In this document: positions 50,122-57,180 of the stretch, piece after piece
How positions within the stretch are numbered: position 1 is the first letter of the stretch
How the letters are laid out: each line of letters opens with the position of its first letter
Origin: Streptomyces sp. NBC_00568
GTDB taxonomy: Bacteria > Actinomycetota > Actinomycetes > Streptomycetales > Streptomycetaceae
DNA: 64,000 nucleotides
Assembly (NCBI RefSeq): GCF_026341855.1
Contig: NZ_JAPENW010000001.1
Location: forward strand, 2,046,001-2,110,000
Reading direction: 5' to 3'
Notes under the pieces: model-generated
Seen by the model: only the letters and a program-made list of their open reading frames with translations
Database searches by the model: none
What the model was told of the DNA's origin: nothing
Position numbers and translations under genes: made by a program

Positions 50122-51234
50122 TCAGGAGAGGACGCTGTCCAGCGGACTCGGCGTCGGGCTCGACGGACTCGGCGTCGAGGCCGACGCGGACCTCGTCGGC
50201 CTGACCGGCAGGAGCGCTGTCAGCCTCGGGTTCAGGGAGGACGGGCGAGTGATGCCGCCGTTACCCCGGGGGTCGTTGCCGCGCGGCCCTATGTGGTGAC
50301 CGTCGCCGTCGCCGTCACCCTGATCCCCTTGGTCGCCCTGGCCGGCGCCCTCTCCCCCCGACCCCTTCTCGCCACCGTCCCCGTCTCCGCTGTCCCGGCC
50401 GCCGTCCGAGCCGCCCAGTTGCCGGCCGAGGACGCCCGAGCAGTACAGCTTCACCCGGGCGCCGCCACCCGCCACATGCTCCAGGGCGCGCCGGCGGTCC
50501 GCGTCGAGATCCTTGCCGTCGAGGACGTCACGGCAGTACGCCCGCGTACGGGCCCACCACTCGCGGGTGCGGTCGGAGCTCCCGGTGGAGTCCGGACCGG
50601 GCCGGCCGGTCGTCTCATGGGCGCCGGGTACGGCGGTCGACGAGGAATCGCCGGACGGGTCGCCGGAGGGACCGTCGGGCGTCGGCACCACGGTTCCCAT
50701 GCCGCCGGTGACCCCGGGCGAGGGCGAGACCGAGGGCGAGACCGGCGGCCGGTCAGGGGTCCGTACCGCCGAAACCGATGCGGCCGGGCCCGGGTGTTCA
50801 CGGGTGAACGGCGTCGGCAGCACTCCGGTTCCGGCCGCGACGGCCACCCCGCCGACCATCCCGACGGCGAGGACCGCGGCGAGCCCGAATCGGGTGGGAC
50901 GCCCCCAGCGCGTCCGTCGTCCGTGCGCGGCGGGACGCCCGAGACGGACGAGACCGGCGTCAGCGGCATGCGCACCGGGGCGCGCGCGACGGTGGCCGAC
51001 CTGCGCCGCGGCTCCGTCCCCGCCTGCGCGCGCCTTGCGGAACGCGGCCAACGCGGCTGCCTCGCCCGGGAGTTCATCGCTGCTCAGCCGGGGTTCGGCG
51101 GCCAGTGCGCCGAGTGCCCCGGCGAGTCGGTCCACCTGGTCGCGGGTACCGGCGTCGACGGCTTCCAGCGGCTCTCCCCGCAGCAGACGCTCCGAGGCAT
51201 CGCGGTCCAGCCACCTGTACTGCTCGTCGGCCAT
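50122..51234 (-). CDS. Single-pass anti-sigma-like membrane protein 1
   Basis: A 370-residue protein translated immediately after an ECF sigma gene (TGATG overlap), the usual place for its anti-sigma factor. About 115 cytoplasmic residues start MADEQYRWLDRDASERLLRG and include AAALAAFRKARAGG. One membrane helix (FGLAAVLAVGMVGGVAVAA) follows, then an external Pro/Ser/Thr linker. The external domain has TRAYCRDVLDGKDLDADRRR and GGGARVKLYCSGVLG, two cysteines about 35 residues apart that are also found in the paralogue. The C-terminus is Gly/Asp- and then Ser/Pro-rich. No HxxxCxxC zinc motif is present in the cytoplasmic part. Function is inferred from gene order and topology. Confidence 0.8.
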   Translation of the reverse strand: MADEQYRWLDRDASERLLRGEPLEAVDAGTRDQVDRLAGALGALAAEPRLSSDELPGEAAALAAFRKARAGGDGAAAQVGHRRARPGAHAADAGLVRLGRPAAHGRRTRWGRPTRFGLAAVLAVGMVGGVAVAAGTGVLPTPFTREHPGPAASVSAVRTPDRPPVSPSVSPSPGVTGGMGTVVPTPDGPSGDPSGDSSSTAVPGAHETTGRPGPDSTGSSDRTREWWARTRAYCRDVLDGKDLDADRRRALEHVAGGGARVKLYCSGVLGRQLGGSDGGRDSGDGDGGEKGSGGEGAGQGDQGDQGDGDGDGHHIGPRGNDPRGNGGITRPSSLNPRLTALLPVRPTRSASASTPSPSSPTPSPLDSVLS

Positions 51235-51896
51235 CACATGTCCTTCTGCGTCCGCGAACGCGTATGCGTCACACCGGCGGACGTCACCGCGCGGGTGCGC
51301 GAACCTCGTTGCGGGGGTACGGCGTCGAGTGCGCCGGCGGATTCCGGATCGGCGCCGAGCAGCTCCGCGAGCCGCTTCAGCCCGCGGTGCGCCGCCGTGC
51401 GGACGGCTCCGGGGCGCTTGCCGAGGGTCTCGGCGGCCGTCTTGGCGTCGAGGCCGACCACGACGCGCAGCACGACGGCCTCGGCCTGGTCCTGCGGGAG
51501 CTGGGCGATGAGGGAGAGGGTGCTGTCGGTCGCCAGCGCCTCGATCGCCTCGGTCGCGGTGTCGGACTCGGCGGCCTGGCCGGTCAGCTCGGTCTCGTCG
51601 CCGCCTATCGCGGGGCGGCGTCCGCGCATGCGTATGTGGTCCAGGGCGCGGTTGCGGGCGATCCTCGCCGCCCAGCCGCGAAACCGGTCCGCGTCCCCGC
51701 TGAACCGCTCCAGGTCACGGGCGATCTGGAGCCAGGACTCGGACGTGACGTCCTCCGCGTCCGACTCACCCACCAGTGTTCTCACGTACCCGAGCAGGCG
51801 TGGGTGCACCGCTCGGTACACAGTCCGGAACGCGGTCTCGTCCCCGGCCTGTGCAGCAAGTACCGCGGCGGTCAGCTCCGCGTCGTCCCCCAGCAC
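51234..51896 (-). CDS. ECF sigma factor 1
   Basis: A 220-residue extracytoplasmic-function sigma factor. Region 2 runs from DETAFRTVYRAVHPRLLGYVRTLVG to DAEDVTSESWLQIARDLERF and FRGWAARIARNRALDHIRMRG. Region 4 is QLPQDQAEAVVLRVVVGLDAKTAAETLGKRPGAVRTAAHRGLKRL. The GTG start has AGAGGGGC upstream. It is co-translated with a membrane anti-sigma-like protein and is clearly homologous to the sigma factor 2 kb away, so the two-gene modules are duplicates. Upstream, four imperfect 21-23 bp repeats may contain binding sites. Corresponds in position to the ECF sigma genes near SCO4864-SCO4866. Confidence 0.93.
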   Translation of the reverse strand: MLGDDAELTAAVLAAQAGDETAFRTVYRAVHPRLLGYVRTLVGESDAEDVTSESWLQIARDLERFSGDADRFRGWAARIARNRALDHIRMRGRRPAIGGDETELTGQAAESDTATEAIEALATDSTLSLIAQLPQDQAEAVVLRVVVGLDAKTAAETLGKRPGAVRTAAHRGLKRLAELLGADPESAGALDAVPPQRGSRTRAVTSAGVTHTRSRTQKDM

Positions 51897-51976
51897 CCCC
51901 GCGCCCCTCTTTGCGCCTCAACCGGCGCCGCTCTCGCGGACCGGGTTCTCGCCGTTGTCGTTCCTCGATGGACGGT

Positions 51977-52066
51977 CGTGGTCTCAGGTCCACGTGGCAC
52001 TGGTCTCAGGTCCCACGTGGTCGCGGTCCCCGGATCCACGCAGTCGTGGTCCCGGATCCCTCGTGG
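51977..52066. repeat. Four imperfect 21-23 bp repeats upstream of ECF sigma 1
   Basis: Units resembling cgtggtctcaggtccacgtgg start at 51977, 51998, 52021 and 52044. They lie 80-170 bp before the sigma start codon, so they are in or near its promoter. Confidence 0.65.
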
Positions 52067-52298
52067 TTGCCGTCGTCCGTTCTCCGCACCCGGCGCGAAA
52101 GGAACGTTACGGCCTGAAACAGCTCCCCGTCCATGTTCGTACAACACGCAACTACATGGTGACGGAGAGAGGTGTGACACAAAACGCAGTCGCGGCGCTG
52201 TAGAGAATACGGGTCGCCGCGCGGCCCGTGCCGCGCGACGGTCGGGGCCTCTCCTGTGGGGGGTGGCGGCCCCGGCCGTTGCCATCGGCAGGGACGGA

Positions 52299-52371
52299 CG
52301 CCGTCGTCGTCCGCAGGATGTGCGCCGTCGTCGTCCGCGGGATGTGCGCCGTCGTCATCGGCGCGGATGTG
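52299..52371. repeat. Three 24-25 bp tandem repeats downstream of anti-sigma 2
   Basis: cgccgtcgtcgtccgcaggatgtg occurs at 52299 and (one change) 52323, with a third diverged copy at 52347. The surrounding 52,207-52,514 has no supported gene. Confidence 0.8.
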
Positions 52372-52514
52372 CGCCGCCGGACCGGCGAGGACACGCGCCG
52401 CGCGCCCACCGCATCCCGGACTCCCGCCCGATATCGGGCTCGCCCACGTGCCCGGTCACGATCTCCGCGCCGCCCCGACCGGCCTGGACACCGCGCCCGC
52501 CGACCCCGGCCCGC

Positions 52515-53279
52515 CTACCGTCCGCCCTTGGCCTTCGACGGCTTCGGCGTGGCGACCGAGGCTCCCGGAGCCGGCGTCCCGCCCGTGTTCCCGTTCTTCC
52601 CGCCGTTCCCGGTCCGCTGCGCGTCCTTGTTCCCGGTGTCCTCGGCCAACCGCTCGGCGCAGTACGCCTCGACCTTGTCCTCGCCGCCCGCTGCCGTGAC
52701 GAGCCGCTGCCAGGCCGTCGCGTTCAGGGCGTCGCCCCGGCCCCGGACCGACGCGTACGCACGGCAGTGGGCCTCGGTGTCCTGGGCCCGCGGCGGTCGG
52801 CCGGCGGGGCCGGGCGTCACGGAGCCGCCCGGGGTGGGGACACCGGGATCCTCCGGACCGGCGGACGGCGCGGCGGCGGGAAGCCGGTCCTGGACGCCGT
52901 TCGACGGCCGGTCCCCGGCCCGGTCCCGGTCGTCGTCGTGCGAGGACGACCCGATGGCCGCGAAGGCGACGCCGCCGAGGGTCAGACCGGCCAGCAGCAC
53001 GGCGAACGTGACCCGCACGGAACGAGCCGCCCGCCACCGTTCCCTGGGGCGCCAGTCGTCCCGCCGCCGGGTGCGCGCGCCGTGTGCGCCGCCGTCCCGC
53101 GCGGCCCGGAAGGCGGCCACGGCATGCGCCTCCGCCTCGGTGCCGGGCGCCCGGCCGCGTATCGCCGCGGCGAGGCGCGTCTCCAGCGCGGCCTGTTCGC
53201 TCCCGGGGTTCACCGGATGCACGACCCGACGGCCGGGGGTCCCGCCGTCACCATGCCGTTCACCCATGTCCGGTTCCAT
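52515..53279 (-). CDS. Single-pass anti-sigma-like membrane protein 2
   Basis: A 254-residue paralogue of anti-sigma-like protein 1. The cytoplasmic part contains EQAALETRLAAAIRGR and AHAVAAFRAARDGG, aligning with the AALAAFRKARAGG of protein 1. The helix is VTFAVLLAGLTLGGVAFAAIG. Outside, a Pro-rich linker leads to TEAHCRAYASVRGRGDALN and AGGEDKVEAYCAERLAEDTG, preserving the two cysteines, then a Gly/Asn/Lys-rich tail. The start may be ATG 53279 or ATG 53267; the latter overlaps the stop of a 75-codon frame that separates this gene from the sigma gene. Role as regulator of the adjacent sigma factor is inferred. Confidence 0.8.
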   Translation of the reverse strand: MEPDMGERHGDGGTPGRRVVHPVNPGSEQAALETRLAAAIRGRAPGTEAEAHAVAAFRAARDGGAHGARTRRRDDWRPRERWRAARSVRVTFAVLLAGLTLGGVAFAAIGSSSHDDDRDRAGDRPSNGVQDRLPAAAPSAGPEDPGVPTPGGSVTPGPAGRPPRAQDTEAHCRAYASVRGRGDALNATAWQRLVTAAGGEDKVEAYCAERLAEDTGNKDAQRTGNGGKNGNTGGTPAPGASVATPKPSKAKGGR

Positions 53280-53487
53280 CTCCGCCTGCCGCTCCGCCCG
53301 ACAACTCCTCGTACGACGACCTACCGCCGAACGACGGCGTCCCGCCCTTCGGCGCCCCAGCTCCGCCCGGCAACCGCCCGCCGGACAAAGGCCGTTCGGC
53401 CTCCGGCCGTCCTCCGTCGTCCAACGTCCGTACGCCGTACGACGGTTCCGTTCCGGGCGAGGACGGCCTGCGGGACATCGCGCTCAT
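53260..53487 (-). CDS. 75-residue ORF between ECF sigma 2 and anti-sigma 2
   Basis: The frame begins with an ATG that overlaps the stop of the sigma gene (ATGA) and ends inside the first codons of the anti-sigma gene, so it fits exactly between them with translational coupling at both ends. The product is Gly/Ser/Pro-rich (starting MSAMSRRPSSPGTEPSYG) with no cysteines, no membrane span and no family I recognise. The paralogous module lacks it. It could be a real small protein, or a spacer that maintains ribosome traffic between sigma and anti-sigma. Confidence 0.5.
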   Translation of the reverse strand: MSAMSRRPSSPGTEPSYGVRTLDDGGRPEAERPLSGGRLPGGAGAPKGGTPSFGGRSSYEELSGGAAGGDGTGHG

Positions 53488-54104
53488 CCCGACTCCCCCA
53501 GCGTCCGGGGCTCCTCATCCGTCACACCCGTGACGCCGAGCTGACGCGCGAGCCTCTTCAGGCCCCGGTAGGCGGAGGTGCGCACCGCGCCGGGGCGCTT
53601 GCCGAGCACGCGCGCCGCGGCGGGTCCGTCGAGGCCGACGACCACCCGCAGGAGCACGGCCTCGGCCTGGTCGCGCGGCAGTCCCGCGACCAGTTCCAGG
53701 GCGTACTCGGTGGACAGGCTCTCCAACGCCTCGTCGTGCGTGCTGTGCCTGCCGGGCAGGTCCAGCACGTCCTGCTCGATGGCGGTTCCCCGGGGCCGCA
53801 CCTTCAGCCGGCGCAGATGGTCCAGTGCCCGGTGCCGGGCGATGGTCGCGGTCCAGCCGCGGAACCCGCCGCCGTCGCCACGGAACCGTCCCAGATCCCG
53901 CGCGATCTCCAGCCAGGCGTCGGAGGCCACGTCCTCCGCGTCGTCGCCGACGATCCCGCGCAGATAGCCGAGCAGTCCGGGCTGCACGATCCGGTACGCG
54001 ACCGCGAAGGCGGCCTCGTCCCCGTCCTGCGCCCGCGCCACGGCCACGCCCAGTTCCGCGTCGTACGGCTGCGCGCGGCGGGGTTCCCCTCCCTGGCCCA
54101 ACAC
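53484..54104 (-). CDS. ECF sigma factor 2
   Basis: A 206-residue ECF sigma factor, paralogue of sigma 1. Region 2 includes DEAAFAVAYRIVQPGLLGYLRGIVG, DVASDAWLEIARDLGRF and FRGWTATIARHRALDHLRRL. Region 4 is LPRDQAEAVLLRVVVGLDGPAAARVLGKRPGAVRTSAYRGLKRLA. The GTG start was set by alignment with the VLGDDAEL start of sigma 1 and has GAGGA just upstream; the frame is open for another 34 codons and an ATG at 54176 cannot be excluded. It is followed without a gap by the 75-codon frame and the anti-sigma-like gene. Confidence 0.9.
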   Translation of the reverse strand: MLGQGGEPRRAQPYDAELGVAVARAQDGDEAAFAVAYRIVQPGLLGYLRGIVGDDAEDVASDAWLEIARDLGRFRGDGGGFRGWTATIARHRALDHLRRLKVRPRGTAIEQDVLDLPGRHSTHDEALESLSTEYALELVAGLPRDQAEAVLLRVVVGLDGPAAARVLGKRPGAVRTSAYRGLKRLARQLGVTGVTDEEPRTLGESG

Positions 54105-54413
54105 TGTCCTCGTTCGCACCGAGTTCGCCCGAATATGTCCGGCCGGCGCGGTCGGCCGCGTCGGCACCCCCATGGTCATCAGCGTCGGGCCCCAAGGAAA
54201 TGTCACAGTGCGTCAGAGGAGCCACCCGGCCCAGGCGGATCACCGACCACGGGCAGCAGGTGACCACGGAGCCGGAACACCCGTGCCCGCGGCCCTGGTT
54301 CACCTCACTCGACGTCGAACCAGGGCCTGCCGACGGCCCCGTGCGCGACCCAGCCGGCGAAGCGGGGCTCGGCGGTGGTGTTCCTGGACTCGGCGAGGCT
54401 TCGCGGCCGCGGC
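54105..54413. other. Intergenic region, nothing recognised
   Basis: About 300 GC-rich bases upstream of ECF sigma 2. It presumably holds the promoter of that operon; if the sigma factor starts at 54176 it is shorter. No repeats or hairpins of note. Confidence 0.45.
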
Positions 54414-54794
54414 CTAACGCGTGGCCTCCCGGCACAGAAGTCGCAGGGAGCCGTCGCCCGCGTAGCAGCGGCGGGCCTCCTCGATCGGGTCCCAGAGCCG
54501 CCCGTCGGGTGTGCGCAGCCAGTGTTCGCCGCCGGTCTCCCACCACTCGGCGCCGGTCTGACGGGCGACGACCTCGCCGGCGTACGCCCCGAATCCGCGC
54601 AGCACGCTCTCGACGGCGGCGTACGGCGCGCCGTCCCGGCGTATCTCCTCGATCATGCGGTCGACCCGCCACAGGCTCTGCCCCGAGTAGTCGAGGCGCA
54701 GCCGGGCACCCTCGCGCATGGTCGCGACCGTGTCGGCCGCCCAGCGAACGGGCTTCGTCGCAGCTGAGGGCCTGGTTGCTTGAGTTGCGTTCAC
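54414..54794 (-). CDS. Hypothetical protein, Streptomyces-conserved
   Basis: A protein of about 126 residues. The centre and end look like a folded domain: LRLDYSGQSLWRVDRMIEEIRRDG, YAAVESVLRGFGAYAGEVVARQTGAEWWETGG and HWLRTPDGRLWDPIEEARRCYAG. The pattern resembles the small DUF6278-type proteins that are common in actinomycetes near immunity-like or unannotated genes. There is no signal peptide or membrane span. A GTG at 54794 was taken as the start because the residues before it are low-complexity. Function unknown. Confidence 0.68.
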   Translation of the reverse strand: MNATQATRPSAATKPVRWAADTVATMREGARLRLDYSGQSLWRVDRMIEEIRRDGAPYAAVESVLRGFGAYAGEVVARQTGAEWWETGGEHWLRTPDGRLWDPIEEARRCYAGDGSLRLLCREATR

Positions 54795-54962
54795 ACCCGG
54801 TAAAGCGTGAGGGCAGCCGGATTCGTCACCCGTCCGGACAAGGGTTCGCGACACCGGCCCAGGACCGCCATCTCCGCCCCGGGACCGTCACAGGAACCCC
54901 GCAGGAACGAGGTTTGGGCGCGCCGGGGCCGCACCCCGCCTCCGGCGCACCCGCGTCCCTGT

Positions 54963-55535
54963 CTACGCCCGTCCGCGCGCCCTGCGCGACACCACCGCCC
55001 GCAGCACACGTCGCCCCTCCGTCGACGCGTCCAGCGCGAGCCGCAGTCCGCCCGTGCCGTGTTCCGCGAGCAGTTCCAGGATGACGACCTGACGGCGCAG
55101 CTCGGCGGCCACGAGCGGGGACATGCCCTCCGTACGCCCCTCGCGGCGAGCCGTCACACAGGCCTCGGCGTCGTCGGCGTGGTCGAGGAACCGGTGCACC
55201 TGCAGCGCCGCCACCGAGCAGGCGTCCGCCCAGGCACGGAGTTCGTCCCCGGAGGGCTCCGTGGGGACGGCGTCGAGCATGCGGCGGGCGAGTACGGCGG
55301 CCTGGTCCTCGTCGGTCACGGCCGGCTCGGGGTCCTCCGCGTCCAGCTTGGCCCGCGCCTGCTCCAGACGCGTTCCCCACTCGGCCCAGGTGTCCGCCTC
55401 CGCGAGGCTCGCCCACAGGGGCCGCAGGACATCGTCGTCTCCGCCCAGCAGCGGTACGCACCGATCCAAACAAGCCAGACCGCTCGCCGCCAGACCTCGC
55501 TCGTCCGCCTGAGCGATCAGTTCCACCAGACTCAT
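54963..55535 (-). CDS. Hypothetical protein
   Basis: A 190-residue, mostly helical, acidic protein with no membrane span. It begins MSLVELIAQADERGLAASGLA, continues GGDDDVLRPLWASLAEADTWAEW and DELRAWADACSVAALQVHRFLDH, and ends with a basic tail (SRRARGRA). GGGAG lies five bases before the ATG. I do not recognise a family. It belongs to a run of four minus-strand genes of unknown function between ECF sigma 2 and the GH20 gene, but the gaps (about 85-170 bp) are too large to call an operon. Confidence 0.75.
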   Translation of the reverse strand: MSLVELIAQADERGLAASGLACLDRCVPLLGGDDDVLRPLWASLAEADTWAEWGTRLEQARAKLDAEDPEPAVTDEDQAAVLARRMLDAVPTEPSGDELRAWADACSVAALQVHRFLDHADDAEACVTARREGRTEGMSPLVAAELRRQVVILELLAEHGTGGLRLALDASTEGRRVLRAVVSRRARGRA

Positions 55536-55621
55536 CACGACTCCCTCGAAATGCCTCGACAGGGCGCCCTTGCCTCACGGAGCCCGCACTTCCCCTTACT
55601 GCGTGCAACGGTCCAGGAGTG

Positions 55622-56125
55622 TCACAGTGGCACCACCCCGAGCCGGTCGAGGAACTGGAAGAACAGGTTTTCGGCCAACTGCTCGGGCTCGGCGTCCAGC
55701 ACGTCGAGGAGCGGCCCGACCGCCACGGAACGCCCGGCCTCGGCGGCCCAGGCGACCGCGCGCTCGGCCGCGTCGGCAGGCTCCAGGAAGTAGTCGTCGA
55801 CGCCGAGTCCGCCCTCGGCGCCCGCGAGGTAACCGGCCATCGCGGCCCGTGCGAGACAGGTGGTCCACGCGCCGCCCGACGGCGCCGCCGCCTCGACGGC
55901 CACACAGTCGCTGTCCATGACGTATCCGAAGAGGGCGGGCGCGCCGGTCTCCCGGGCGAGCGCGTTCATGTTCCCGATCCCGCCGTCGCCGCTCGCGTAC
56001 TCCCACACCTGCCAGCCGCCGGGCGCCGTGGCCCGCGCCACCAGGCCCGGCGCCCCGGCCAGAGCGATCGTCTCCGCGAGCGGCGCCTCGCTTCTGCCCA
56101 CGACGTAGTAGCCCCAGTAGCCCAT
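55622..56125 (-). CDS. Hypothetical protein
   Basis: A 167-residue soluble protein. MGYWGYYVVGRSEAPLAETIAL opens it; GGWQVWEYASGDGGIGNMNALARETGAPALFGYVMDSDC forms a hydrophobic core, and it ends AENLFFQFLDRLGVVPL. The Gly-Tyr-Trp start and the pattern are conserved in streptomycete proteins of unknown role that I know only as hypothetical. GGGGGG precedes the ATG by seven bases. Nothing suggests membrane location. Confidence 0.75.
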   Translation of the reverse strand: MGYWGYYVVGRSEAPLAETIALAGAPGLVARATAPGGWQVWEYASGDGGIGNMNALARETGAPALFGYVMDSDCVAVEAAAPSGGAWTTCLARAAMAGYLAGAEGGLGVDDYFLEPADAAERAVAWAAEAGRSVAVGPLLDVLDAEPEQLAENLFFQFLDRLGVVPL

Positions 56126-56222
56126 ACCGGTTTCCCCCCGGGTGTGTCGGTTTCGGCGGCTGGGGCCGAATACACCACAGGGGTGTGGGGGTTGGCCAGC
56201 GAAACGGACGAATCGGCGCGCG

Positions 56223-57026
56223 TCAGACGCCGTGCGCGCCCGGCCCTTCGTGCGCCTTCCGGTCCTGCATGCGGGTCAGCCTCAGCACGACGAGGATCGC
56301 GACACCCGCGGCCACGATGTCGAACAGGTCGGCGAAAATGACCTGGCCGACGGCGTCCTGGATCTCCTGGGCGGTCTCGGCCTTGCGGTACGCGGTGAAG
56401 CCGGCCCGGTCGGCGATCAGGCCGATGATCCAGAAAGTCCACCAGGCGTTGACGAGCCCGTGCCCGCTCCGGGCACCGGCGGGGCCGCTCGCGTCCCAGA
56501 TGTCCAGCATGATCCGGCGCGGGAACCACAGGTTCACCACCGGGACGAACCAGCCCCAGCCCGCCCAGGCCCGGGACTTCGTGTGCCCGAACGGATTGAA
56601 GACCTCGGCGTTGACGCGGACCCGCAGGAACCAGATCAGGTAGACGACGACGGCCGCCACGAGCGTCGCCATCTGCGCGTATCCGGCGGCGGCGTAGAGC
56701 GAGTCCGCGTGAGCGGCCCGCCGCTGAACGGCGTCACCGAACTCGCCGTCCGCAAGGGCGCCCGACACGGCGAGCATCGTGTTGTCCGCCCAGAGCGCGA
56801 AGAGGTCCGCGGCGATCACCAGGCCGAGCAGCGCGGCGGTGGCCTTTCCGAGGGCGACCGGCGAGCGCAGCCAGGCAGCGCCGTGCGGCGACGCGAGCGG
56901 CGGCAACGGCGGCAGTGGCGCCCCGGGGTACGGCGCGACGGGTCCCTGCGGCATGGGCTGCGGCGGGACGGGTCCCTGCTGCACGGGCTGCGGCGGGACG
57001 GGTCCCTGCGGTGGCGGCACGGTCAT
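56223..57026 (-). CDS. DUF4328 membrane protein with proline-rich N-terminus
   Basis: A 267-residue protein. The first 50 residues are Pro/Gln-rich with repeats of QGPVPPQP, encoded by imperfect 36-bp DNA repeats. Four or so membrane helices follow (LLGLVIAADLFALWA, MATLVAAVVVYLIWFLRV, GWGWFVPVVNLWFPRRIM, AAGVAILVVLRL). The loop NPFGHTKSRAWAGWGWFVPVVNLWFP with PRRIMLDIW is the mark of DUF4328. Function unknown. The proline-rich region is probably cytoplasmic. Confidence 0.88.
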   Translation of the reverse strand: MTVPPPQGPVPPQPVQQGPVPPQPMPQGPVAPYPGAPLPPLPPLASPHGAAWLRSPVALGKATAALLGLVIAADLFALWADNTMLAVSGALADGEFGDAVQRRAAHADSLYAAAGYAQMATLVAAVVVYLIWFLRVRVNAEVFNPFGHTKSRAWAGWGWFVPVVNLWFPRRIMLDIWDASGPAGARSGHGLVNAWWTFWIIGLIADRAGFTAYRKAETAQEIQDAVGQVIFADLFDIVAAGVAILVVLRLTRMQDRKAHEGPGAHGV

Positions 57027-57071
57027 GAAAACCCCCCAGACGTGCCGTCACCGAGGTGACGACACAGGAAA

Positions 57072-57104
57072 CCGGGCGCGCCCCTCCTCAGGGGTCACGC
57101 CCGG
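57072..57104 (-). terminator. Hairpin between GH20 and DUF4328 genes
   Basis: ccgggcg and cgcccgg enclose an inner cccct/agggg stem. It lies just upstream of the DUF4328 start and downstream of the hexosaminidase, so on the minus strand it could end the hexosaminidase transcript. Confidence 0.5.
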
Positions 57105-57180
57105 CATACGAACAAGTATCCGGAAGATACGGTTCGGCGCGTCGCCGCGTCCAGCCCGTTCCCGACGCGTCGGTCCCGGC

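Noticed and set aside
52152..52409. Minus-strand frame with TTAHIPR-like repeats
   Set aside because: It arises from the 24-bp tandem DNA repeat, and there is no homology or ribosome site.
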